From positions 24,410 through 88,409 of the forward strand of contig CAUDNR010001813.1 of NCBI GenBank assembly GCA_958430865.1: a DNA stretch of 64,000 bases, read 5' to 3'. The number at the start of each line of letters is the position of its first letter. Positions within the stretch are counted from its first letter, which is position 1. Both the position numbers and the translations under genes were made by a program. The notes beneath the pieces were generated by a model, which saw nothing but the letters and a program-made list of their open reading frames with translations, was not told where the DNA came from and did not search any database. The stretch comes from Entrophospora sp. SA101. Its lineage: Eukaryota > Glomeromycota > Glomeromycetes > Entrophosporales > Entrophosporaceae. Shown piece after piece: positions 18,405 to 29,958 of the stretch.

Positions 18405-21400
18405 TTATTTTGCGTTTACAGCTCTTTCAGCAGCAGCGACTTTTTCTCTAAACTTATCATTATCATTCATGGAATGAGCCAATTCATACAAGTCGTCAGT
18501 GTCTAAAAGATTAATTGTAACCTTGCTAGCCATAGCACTTTTGAGTCCAAGGCTCTAAACAAAATAATCAATAAAAATCAATCATTTTCATTTCAAAAAA
18601 ATCTCATAATAAATAAATATCGATAAATGATTTACCTTAACTTTACGGAATAAACGGTCACCCAATTTTTGTTTTCTTTCATGAACAGGTTTAAATTTAA
18701 TGCTATCCATAAATTGTTGAATTTCATCCCATTCGCTATTACGAGTAGAAGAAGAGGTGGGAGAGGTGGTGGTAGTTGACGTAATTGGATTGATGGTCTT
18801 CACATTATAAGTAGTTTTATTGGTAAGATTTAAGGATTCAGTTGATTTAATAAACGGAGGAGTGGAAATTGGAGTAATTTCAGTTGATGGTGCAGCTGAT
18901 TTAGGGGAACATGATAAATTATCATCGTTGGTAACAACTTCCAATGCTTGGATTGCTTCATGGATTCTTTTATTCAAATATTCAGCATTAAAGTAACACG
19001 ATCTTCTCTCCTTAGTACTCAAAGTCAATATCAACTCAAGGATCTCGTCAACGTTTCCTGGGCAAATTTTCAAAATAGCCTTATGGAATTTTTCTTTTTG
19101 TGAAACTTGAGCAGCAGAACTTGTTAGATCAGTTGTACTGACATTAATGTTGTTATGAATTAAATGATTATTCATATGATTTGTATTATTGTTGCTATTA
19201 TTATTATTGAAAGGTTGTTGTGGTACAAGAACAGTCCCCTCATTGCCGCGCCGTTTTTGTCTAGCTTCTGTTATCTGTTTTTTGAAGGAGTAAAAATTTC
19301 GATTAATTAACCAGTCCAATCGTTATCAATTGATAGCCATTAAAGCATATAAATATATATTCAAATAAACATAAACAAACCCTATATTGTAAAGCAGTAG
19401 CGTCTTTCAAAATATGCAAAACTTCAGGAGTTTTCAAATTTAATAGATATTCAATTATATAATTAACTTCATCATGAGGAACACTTGGAATATTTTTAAA
19501 TCGTTTTTGCAATTCAGACATTAAAACTTCTTTACGGGCTTTAGGTGCCAAGCTATGAAGATCATCATGACCAAATTCATTGACCACATTGATGGGATAC
19601 AATTCAGAACTACGTCTAGACGGTACACGATTCTCATTATTATTGTTGTTATCATTCTTATTAATATTATTGTTGGATGATGAAGGTGAGATTGGTCCAC
19701 CGCCACCACCACCACCACCACCACCAAGATTGTTATTATTGATAATATTGTTGTTATTGCTGATAATACCACTACCACCGGTGTTAGGGCTGAATTGATT
19801 TGCCAATTTAGCCTCACGTAATTTTTTAGGTTCGTGAAGTCTTACAACAATTGGTTTAGCACCAAGAGTTTTACCGTGCATAGATTGTTTAGCTTTGTCA
19901 GCTTCTTCAGAACTGGAATAACTAACAAAACCAAATCCTTTAGAATTGCCGGTTTCTTGGTCTCGCATTACACGAGCACTAATAATTTTACCAAATCTAC
20001 GAAATTGGCTAAAAAGATCACTACTGGAAATATTCGAGTCGAGGTTTTTAATGAATAAATTACATGGATCTACGATAGGACCTTCGGGACCAGGTGAAGT
20101 AGGACCTTGTGGTTGTTGTTGTGGTTGTTGTGGTAATTGTTGTGGATTGTGATGTTGATGTGGTTGTTGTTGATGTTGTTGATTATTTTGATGATGATTA
20201 TTGCTGTTACTATTATTGTAATTGATTGGAAGTGTGTATGGTGGGACCGGCTAATATTATAATATTATTGAGAGAAGAGGATAAGAGATGAGAAAATATT
20301 GTTTGAAAAAAAAAAAACAACATCATTATTATCATTAAAATTATTACTTACCACACCCATAGATTTGTTATTGTTGTTGTTATTGTTAGAATTTGAACGA
20401 TTTGGAGCTTTATTGTTATTATGACGATGATATTGAACAATCCTATTTTAAACATATTCATAATAAATAAATATAAATTAAGAGAAGGGGGAAGGGAGGA
20501 GAAAGAAGCACTTACATTGCTTTATTATCCTTAGAATTCTACCAAAAAAAAAAAAAAAACAAAAGTAAAATCAAAAAATAAAATCAAAATAGAATGAAAC
20601 CAAATCAAGATAAATAAAAATATAACATACCAGATTAGCAACAGCTTTATCGGCATCTTCTTTTCTAAAATATTGTACGAAAGCAGAACCTTTAAATTTG
20701 TTATCTTGGACTTGCATCCTAACGGAAAACAAAGGCCCATAAGGTCTAAATATATTGAACAAGCTAATATTCGTGTTGGTTGTACTTAATTGTCTGACAT
20801 GTAAAATAAGGGCATTTGTTTGTGTTTGTAGGTCATAAATTCCAGAGGTTGGGTCATTAATATGTAGGCTTAAATAAGTATTATATGCGTCCAATTTACT
20901 ATGATTATAAATAGCAAATGCTTTCTCAGCTACAAAAATTATATGGATCTACGATAGGACCTTCGGGACCAGGTGAAGTAGGACCTTGTGGTTGTTGTTG
21001 TGGTTGTTGTGGTAATTGTTGTGGATTGTGATGTTGATGTGGTTGTTGTTGATGTTGTTGATTATTTTGATGATGATTATTGCTGTTACTATTATTGTAA
21101 TTGATTGGAAGTGTGTATGGTGGGACCGGCTAATATTATAATATTATTGAGAGAAGAGGATAAGAGATGAGAAAATATTGTTTGAAAAAAAAAAAACAAC
21201 ATCATTATTATCATTAAAATTATTACTTACCACACCCATAGATTTGTTATTGTTGTTGTTATTGTTAGAATTTGAACGATTTGGAGCTTTATTGTTATTA
21301 TGACGATGATATTGAACAATCCTATTTTAAACATATTCATAATAAATAAATATAAATTAAGAGAAGGGGGAAGGGAGGAGAAAGAAGCACTTACATTGCT

Positions 21401-22257
21401 TTATTATCCTTAGAATTCTACCAAAAAAAAAAAAAAAACAAAAGTAAAATCAAAAAATAAAATCAAAATAGAATGAAACCAAATCAAGATAAATAAAAAT
21501 ATAACATACCAGATTAGCAACAGCTTTATCGGCATCTTCTTTTCTAAAATATTGTACGAAAGCAGAACCTTTAAATTTGTTATCTTGGACTTGCATCCTA
21601 ACGGAAAACAAAGGCCCATAAGGTCTAAATATATTGAACAAGCTAATATTCGTGTTGGTTGTACTTAATTGTCTGACATGTAAAATAAGGGCATTTGTTT
21701 GTGTTTGTAGGTCATAAATTCCAGAGGTTGGGTCATTAATATGTAGGCTTAAATAAGTATTATATGCGTCCAATTTACTATGATTATAAATAGCAAATGC
21801 TTTCTCAGCTACAAAAATTATAATTATAAAAATATAATTTTTAATATTTATTTAGAATGATGACAATAATAATTGTGATATTATTTGTAATATTAATATT
21901 ATTACCATGGTCTATTGTAGCAAAAGTAATCACAGCAGTATGTGGAGCATTCCCTGGCAATCGATTGATTTGGACGCTTTTTATTATTTATAAAATTTTC
22001 AAAATAAGCAAATTTAGTTAATTAGTTAATTAACGTTTTATTTAACATAAAAAGGGCAATGAATAAGAAACTAACCTTGTGGGTTGAATGTCCTCAAATA
22101 AGTCACGAAGTTCATTTTCAGTGATACTAAATTGTAAGTCACTTACATAGAGTTTAGGTTCGCTTATAATGGAGTCAACAGGAAAGTCAACTTGATGATT
22201 GTTATTAATATTGTGTGAATTTATTACTGAATTAGATTGGATTTGTGTTGGAGGCAT
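18405..22257 (-). CDS. rrm4: Rrm4-like mRNA-transport protein: three RRMs plus three MLLE domains
   Basis: Exons 22076-22257, 21906-21976, one of two exon-3 copies (21510-21808 or 20631-20929), 20516-20538, 20352-20442, 19381-20250, 18636-19274 and 18405-18554 give 774 aa with every phase closing. The domains are RRM1 (about 36-105), RRM2 (about 124-200), a His/Gln/Asn linker, RRM3 (about 285-362, NLFIKNLDS and SKGFGFVSY), an Asn/Gly linker, two divergent MLLE-type helices (about 450-512 and 565-635) and a clear C-terminal MLLE (about 700-774), with KVTINLLDTDD matching the PABP core KITGMLLE. Three RRMs followed by three MLLEs is the layout of Ustilago Rrm4, which rides endosomes along microtubules carrying mRNA and binds PAM2-motif partners such as Upa1. 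A PABP-like protein would have four RRMs and one MLLE. The internal 879-bp duplication needs exon skipping to give this product. Confidence 0.82.
20064..21821. repeat. 879-bp tandem duplication within the Rrm4-like gene
   Basis: 20064-20942 is repeated as 20943-21821, with the junction at AAAAATTAT|ATGGATC. Each unit has exon 3 (RRM2), exons 4 and 5 and the 5' part of exon 6. Reading the upstream exon 6 through the junction runs into a TGA at 20926-20928. Contig 3 shows a single unit with normal flanks. Contig 1 runs off the window before this can be checked. Confidence 0.9.
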
Positions 22258-23447
22258 CTTATAGTAAGTTGATTATTTATATATTTGTTGTCAAATATGT
22301 TTATTACAATCAAAATCTGCTTAATATTATTATTATTATTTATTTTATTATTATTATTATTATTATTATTAAAGACGGGGTTTTGTTGTAAATAACTTTC
22401 TTATTTAAATTTTAAAATTTAGTTTAATTTATTATATTATAATAAAATTCTAATAAGCATATCGAAATTGGAAAATTTAATTTATTATTGTTATTGTGTT
22501 TTCTTCTTGATTGAAGAAGAAAGCGATAATAATAAAGACCATTTAATTTATAAAACGATTTTTATTTTTTTTTTTTTTTTGCTATATTGGACGGATGTCT
22601 TAAAATGGTTACATTATTACATTATCCATTATTATTGGATGGTCAAATTAAGTTAAGCTTTTTTTATTTTAGACTGTATGCCTACTGCGGGGGGGGGGGT
22701 TACATGGGTCTACTTTCGGTTGGGCTTATTTAAAATAATTTTTTAATCTATTTATTTATTAGATGACTATAATCTTATTTATTGTAATGGTAATGTATTT
22801 ACCAAAAAGAACGGGAAAATTCATTATTATTACTTACTTGCTTACTTCATTTATTAATTCATTCATTTAAATTAACACAATAGGATTCCAACACAATCTC
22901 TCCCTCTATGCCAATATCCATATCCATATACAAATATATGCATCACTAAAACTGGAAATTTCTTGTAAAGAAATGTTTTGGTCACTATTACTTGTTATGG
23001 GGAAGGCGTGAGCATTCGCAGAAAAAAGATCACGAAATTTCACATCAATCTTAAACACAATCACACAACATATAAAACCATCTAAAGGAGAACGGCGATC
23101 GCTTTGTAATTTTTAATAAATTGACGGGTTATTTTTTTTGACGTAATTTAATATCAACATATATATATTAACTAAATTAATCGTCTGACAAACAAGTTCT
23201 GATCTCGTATTTCTCCGCGTAGTATAAAGGAGCACAACGGAAAAACAAAAGAAAAAAGTGCTCCTGTACATTCATTCCTTTTGTGGTTACAGCGTAGCAC
23301 GAACCACATCTTTGGTAATCATCCGTTAAACTGGCATTCAAAACAAACAAATTTTAATAATGATAATGATAATATAATTATATTTACTATTGAGATATAT
23401 ATATAGTCAGGCGTAATTATACAAGTATTAATTAATTGATTATTAAT
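22258..23447. other. Intergenic, copy of 1080-2268
   Basis: Matches contig 1 except that the G run (22689-22699) has 11 bases where contig 1 has 10. It contains the same TTA array and the same AGGAGCAC hairpin. Confidence 0.6.
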
Positions 23448-24718
23448 TTATTTTTTTTGAGCAAAAATTCTATAAGTTACCCAACAAGTTTTTTGTTCGT
23501 CGATTTCTTTGGAAAATTGTGTTAGCATATCAGAATACTCATCGCTGGAACAATTCATCACACTAGTTAAAGTCGGTTTATGAACATTGTAAACCTCAAG
23601 CCAATCATTAAGTGTCTAAGAGACGCGAAAACATAATAATAATGATAATTAGACCTAGAAAAAAAGAACATGTATATATATATTTGATTATTTACTTACC
23701 AATTCACCAAGTTTTCCTCCCCATTTACCAATTGGATGTTGATGTTCTATGAACTTGTAGTTGGTCAAATCTTTGTTAGATTCAACCAACTTAGGAAGAA
23801 ACGAACTTGGAACAGGATTGAGTCCTCCGTGAGAAGTAGCGGCATGAGCTAAAAAATTTACAAATTTAAATAAATAAAAATTGAAAAATATAAAATGTGT
23901 TCATAGTGAACTTACCGGCTGTTTGAAATTTTTTATAAGTTTCGCCAGGATTAACAACTGTTTGGTCAAATTCCTAGTAATTGGAGGAAAAACAAATATT
24001 ATTTATATGTGGAATGAATATATATGTGATAAAAAGATGATAACAACAAATACCATCAGTTCAATCCAACCACCGGGCTTTGTGATTCTGACATATTCAT
24101 CGATAATCTTATCTTTAAATTGTTGTTCGGTGAACGCGAAGGCTCCAAACTTTTGATGAACCAAGTCAAAACTATTGTCTTCAAACGGTAACCCTTTTAG
24201 CACATCGGCCTTTTCAAATTTCACATTGGAAGGATGATCTTTGGGAAAATCAGGTACTATGTCAACACCCGTGATACTGGCTGAAGGATATTCTTGACCT
24301 ACATCTGCAGCCCAGATGCCAACACTGCATCTAAATTATCAAATCAAATTGATTAATCAGCAAGAATTTAAAAAAAAATTTCTAATTATTAATTCTATCA
24401 ACCATTGTTATTTGATTCTATCAACCGTTAACATCAATTGCTAGATTAAATTATTATAATTAATTACCCAACATCGAGGGCTTTTCCACCAGATTTTAAA
24501 GTGGGCTCAACAGGAGAAGAGAAATTGCTTTGCCAAACATATTTTAAAATATTATGTTGCTTTTGAAAATTATCCAATTCAGGATCATCAACTAATGGAT
24601 ACTTTGGATTATCAATATTAATTATTACCTAAATATTTTTATATTTTTATTATTATTAATAAATTAAAATAGAATAATCGAATGAAAATTATATTATCAT
24701 TATTATTACTTTTGCCAT
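23448..24718 (-). CDS. Class I SAM-dependent methyltransferase (copy 2)
   Basis: Same six-exon, 273-aa gene as 2269-3539, shifted by 21179. Exons are 24710-24718, 24468-24628, 24054-24330, 23916-23973, 23700-23848 and 23448-23615. The SAM motif LDVGCSVG and the KPGGWIEL strand are intact. I see no coding difference from the other copies. It is oriented head-to-tail behind the Rrm4-like gene, with about 1.2 kb between its stop and that gene's start codon, so the two are separate transcription units. Confidence 0.88.
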
Positions 24719-27700
24719 GGTTTATTCTTTTTTTTTTCCCCCTTTAATAAATGATTAATAATCAGAAGATTTTTTTTTATCATTACTTTTGTAAAAGTCA
24801 AGTACATATATATATATTAATTAAACAATACTAACCTAAAGACTTTGACATTTAAACAATATTAACCCATAAATTTCAATGCTAAGATAGTTCAACAATA
24901 TTAAGAAATAATATAAAGTAATTTATTATCAATCATTGTTATTTATTTTTGTCAAAATTTAATATCAATATTGTATGTGTGTACGTTTTATAAAAATCAT
25001 TAATACAGAATCCATTCATCAAATTAATACAATAAACAATAGTGAATATCAAAATTTTGCAGAATCGAACTTGTATGTTACCTGGTTACAACCCAAGTAA
25101 GGGAACTATGGCTTTTTTTATTATTATTACAATAATACACTTGGGTTACTAATACACCACCTGTTTAGGATAATAAAGTCATATTTCTACCAATCAAAAC
25201 AAAGAATGGGACGGGTTAGTGTAACAGAGGTAGGTAACCCTGAAATAACCTGAAATCTTAATTATTCCTCTTCAGCAACTGGTACAACAACACCCTCCCA
25301 ACCAATAAAATTTGCTTTTAATATCATGGTGATAGCACAGTTTCCGCCCAAAAATAAAAAGTGATATTTTAATATTCATAATAAATATCTTGAATAAACA
25401 CAAATATTTATAAATTTTAAAACAAATTTTTCGTATTTTGGTTGATCTCAATTATCTCAATCAACAATGTGAACACTAGTTAGTCATGAATATTATTAAT
25501 TCATTATATTGTTCAGGTTATTATCCAATTTAATTGTAATAGCAAATAAATAATATTTGGTCCTTTTTTGATGTTATACAGTTCCCAATAACATCTCTGA
25601 TAGAGTTTGTTATATATTTTATACATCAATTGACTGCATGTCCATTATTTCTTTATCAGAATAAAGCAAATTAAAATAGGTGTAAGTAGCAGGAATGCAA
25701 AAAATTTTTTTTGCCAATAATGATAATGACGGAAAGTTTATTTAAAACTATCTGCAATACCTGTTCCCAGCGAAGGACTTTTAAAAGACGGAACTTAATC
25801 AGAAATATTACTATTATAAAAAGAAACACGAATTTTGCTTCAGTCTTTCCTTATCTATTAGTTTGTAAAATTAGTAAAGTGACCTTAAAAAAAAATTCCG
25901 GAATTCTGGAAAAATAGTAATAGTAATAGTAATAGTAATAGTAATGGTAATGGTAATGGTAATTAATGGTAATGGTAATGGTAATTAATATTAATAGTAA
26001 TAGTAATAAAAATTACATTTTTCCGCTTTTATTCCAGAAAATAAAAATGAAATTTTCCTTATGATTTTTTCGGAATTTTTTTTTTAATATTAATTAATAT
26101 GAATAAAACGAGAATAAATGGAATAATAATAAATAGGGAGATTTTATTATATTTATTTCATAATACACACAGTTATGGTTATTTGAAGCGATTCGGCTAA
26201 TCCAAAAATTTTCGGTTTGGTTCAGTTCGGTTCAGTTCGGTTCAGTTCAGTTTCAGTTTTTAAGCCAATCCGAAAACTTTCGATTCGGCTTTGTTTACTT
26301 GTTGAATTGAACCGAAAATTCTCGGATTGAGTCGAAAATTAAATTGTAAAATAAAAACAATACTACCTCTAATGATTATATACATATATGTGTATCCAAT
26401 ACATTTTTAAAAGCTTAAAATAGAGCAACTTTTACTTTGTATGTGATATTGGTCGTAGCGCTGCTTGTTTTTTAATTTTTGATTTGAAGTTTACGATATG
26501 TAAAATGCGTGAAATCACGAGTTTTAGTTATTATATGTGTTCAAAATGAGTTGATTTTAACTTGTAGAATAGCTTTATTTAATTCACAAAGCTTTTTGTT
26601 GGTATTTTTGCGTTTACTTGTGTGTATATATGCATGATAAAACTCGACTAATCCAAATCCGAGCTTTAAGTTCTGTTCGGAACTTTATTTGCAATAGTTG
26701 ATTATTCATCTACCTATATATTACTAAAAAGTCATTGAAATCCATGATTCTTTTTGTATTCGAAAAGGGGATAAATTGTAAGGAATGTTAAAAAAACAAC
26801 AACATAACTATTGAAGGTGAGAAAACTGCTCTTAGACAACTTGGAAACATCAAAAACAATAACATTTGATCGTTAGAAATTACAGATATTGAAATTACTT
26901 TAGGGCTCAAATTACAGTTGTTCCCATCTTCCTTGGAAACGAAGGTTGATCCGACCTGACACGATGATGCAATTTAATTTCAGGGAGGAAGGAGGACATG
27001 GCCCTGAAGTTTACTTAAATTGAATTGTTGTCAAAGAGATTGTTAAAGCCTCTTACTTTGTCAAAGGCTTACTAGATGTCCGGATTTCGTCACTTTTAGA
27101 AAAAACCCACAGTTATGAGGAGCACTATTGCGTGTTCGTAAAGGAAAATCTGACGTCTAATTTTTTATATAATAACTATGCATGTTTTTCTATAATTAAT
27201 ACATCCAGAGAATCTGATCCCTTCTTTGTAGGTGCTGTCTGTACAATATTTGAAGGAAGACGCAACCATTGAAAACATGTGACAGATCATAAAAAATAAT
27301 GTGGAAAAAAGATTATCAAAAGACATTGGTAAATTGATACAATTTATGATTGAGAAAATCAAAATTTAGTGAAGTTTAGGAAAAAAGACGCTTACAAAAA
27401 CTGGTAATAGTATTTCGTATCATTGTTGATAAATTTCGAGACATGCAATTTTTTTTTGTCACCGCCATTTTTTTTTTGCAGTACACTATATTAACATGTA
27501 TATCTTCTACATGACCACTATTGCATTCGTTAAATTTGTCAGCGGCACTAATACTTTAAATTCTTTAATCTAAATAAAGGAAATCCACATACTTAATACC
27601 ATTATGTTAAAGTAAATTCTTCATAAAATCACAAATTTCACGTTACATTCTTAATTTTCAAACTGTTTAATTATAAAGTGTTAGCTGAAATTGTTTTTTA

Positions 27701-28351
27701 AACGTTGGCGGACACGTTTAAATATTCACAAAGGTCATTTGATGTCTGGTGAATTATCGACCATTTAATTCTGTCGATATATATATATAACATTGAGATG
27801 GAGGGAGAAATTTAATTGAGTCGCCTGAAGGAATATTTTTGAGAAAATTTGTCTTAGATTATTATCCTTTACTTTTTATATTTTTAGAATTAAAGATTAA
27901 AAAAACCAATTAATTAAAGCATTATTTTAACATCAGGCGGATATGTCCTTAGCCATCATATTGAGAACGATGCGCTGAACCCTAAAATCCAGTACGGTAT
28001 GATCATAATGTTATGATATTTTATATTAGCAAAAACCCATTGGTTTGACGGGTTGTTAAATAGTAAAATAATTTTTTTTAGCGGAGCAAATAAATTTTTT
28101 TAGGGTTAATTATTATTCTACTAAAAAACCAAATCTGCTGGTATAAAAGATTATATGTAATATGAAATTAAAAGCGCAAGGCTAAATAAAGGTGAAACAA
28201 AACAAATCTGAACCAAGTCAAAGCCGAGGTGAAAAAGAGTAAGTTTATATTTTCTCTACCAATATTTATATGGAGGATACTTAAAACGGAACCGAAAAAA
28301 AAAACACAATTGTAATTTTGATGGGTATTTTTATTTAAAATTTATAACGAA
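24719..28351. other. Long intergenic stretch (copy 2)
   Basis: Same content as 3540-7172: microsatellite at 25915-26007, CGGTTCAGTT array near 26207-26344 and the worn family A repeat at 26919-27169. I noticed no differences. Confidence 0.5.
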
Positions 28352-29875
28352 ATGCGTAATAATGCAATTTCAACTATACCTGATATAGAAAATAGAAAAG
28401 AATATTTTTACAATTAGGCGATAGAAATAAACAACTTCCGAAATAGAAAAAAAAAACGAACATTGTATAGAAAGATATATTTATGTATTTGAATTACAAA
28501 ATGCATTATATAAAGTCGACAAGATATTCAAATAAATTTGGCGAAAATTGTATCAGTCTACACTTACAGAGTCTTTTCAACCTGGAAACGATATTTTTGA
28601 CAATTTCATTCAACAATCTCAAATAAAATCATCATTTCCGCGTCAAATTATCGAATGGATACCTTATAATCAATTTGAAAATGCAGAAAAATTAACAGAA
28701 GGACAAAAGGACCTATAGTTGACTATGACGAAAAGAAAAAAGAATTTAGCTATGTTGAAAATCTATATGTAGTATTAAAATGTTTAAATAATTCGAATGA
28801 TCCGGGAAAAGGTTCTTTTGATGAAGTTGGTAATTTTTAAATTAAAAAAAAATTAATAAATCTTTTTTTTTTTTTTTTTATAAATAATTTTTAGGCATTG
28901 AATTATTGTAAAATTAAATCGTCAACGATTATTCCATATTATGGCATAACTAAATTTCCAGAGAATAACAACTATGCGATGGTTCCAAGTTATGCTCAAG
29001 AAGAAAATTCAAGGAATTATTTACAAAAAAATTATTCAAAGCCAACATTAAAAAACAGAATCGTAATTATTTAATATTTATTGTTGCTATAAATTAGATT
29101 AATGGCAATTCACTCAAAAGATTATTGATTGGTGTAGAATAGGAGATTTGGGATTGTGTCAACAAGTGGTTGATAAAAAAGATAATACGAAAAAATATTT
29201 GGAGGTGTTCCATATTTGGCTAAAATATTATCAAAAAAAACCATATACAGATAAAAAAAAAAAGATAATCCGAATAAAATATTTGGAATTGTTCCATATT
29301 TGGCACCTGAAGTATTATCAAAAAAACCATATACAAAAGAATCGGATATTTACAGTTTTGGAATGATAATGTGGGAACATACCACAGGAAAGAAACCTTT
29401 TCACAATAGATCACATAATCATATCCTTATATCGGATATTTTAAATGGTGAAAGACCTCAAATCACTGACGATACTCCAGAGTTCTATGTTGAACTAATG
29501 AAAAAATGTTGGGACTATGCTGAAGAAATTAGGAATTGTTTTGGTAAAGATCGTTATAATTATGAAAATATCAAATTAGCAGAAGGTAAGAGACAAAAAA
29601 TCATCAGTCCAGACAAGTTTCTGTCAGATACAAAAAATTATAAACACCATTCTGAAGCAATCTATACAAATCGTCTACTGAACGAATCAATTGAACTAGC
29701 TCAATCATCAAATCCTTCATCAACTGAAATTGGGTCAGCAAGCTGTTACATCAATTCAGATAAGTTTTTGTCAAATACAAACAATTATGAATACCACCCT
29801 GAAGCATTCTATACAAGTCGTTCACTTGATGATCCAATTGAACAAGCTCAATCATCAGATCAGATCAATCATTAA
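28352..29875 (+). pseudogene. TKL-type kinase pseudogene with a well-kept C-lobe (copy 2)
   Basis: Up to 29167 it equals the contig 1 copy, with the broken N-lobe and the deletion of HRDLHxGN between AIHSK and GDLG. From 29168 it differs. The activation segment is partly duplicated (KKYLEVFHIW then KYLELFHIW in one frame). A 191-codon frame (29300-29875) is then open: VPYLAPEVL begins just before it, then SKKPYTKESDIYSFGMIMW, KPFHNRSHNHILISDILNGE and MKKCWDYAEE, and tails HHSEAIYTNRLL and HPEAFYTSRSL typical of the family. APE and CWD are intact here but lost in copies 1 and 3. It still lacks the Gly loop and catalytic Asp, so it is inactive as a kinase. Confidence 0.85.
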
Positions 29876-29958
29876 CAAGTTATTACTTTAACGATAACAA
29901 TTAAAAACGCGTTTTTATGTCAAGAATAATAAAAATAATAAATTATCTACTTCCACAG

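Noticed and set aside
19580..19798. Plus-strand frame with a poly-Pro run
   Set aside because: It is the antisense of the Gly/Asn linker of the Rrm4-like exon 6. The run comes from GGN codons read backwards.
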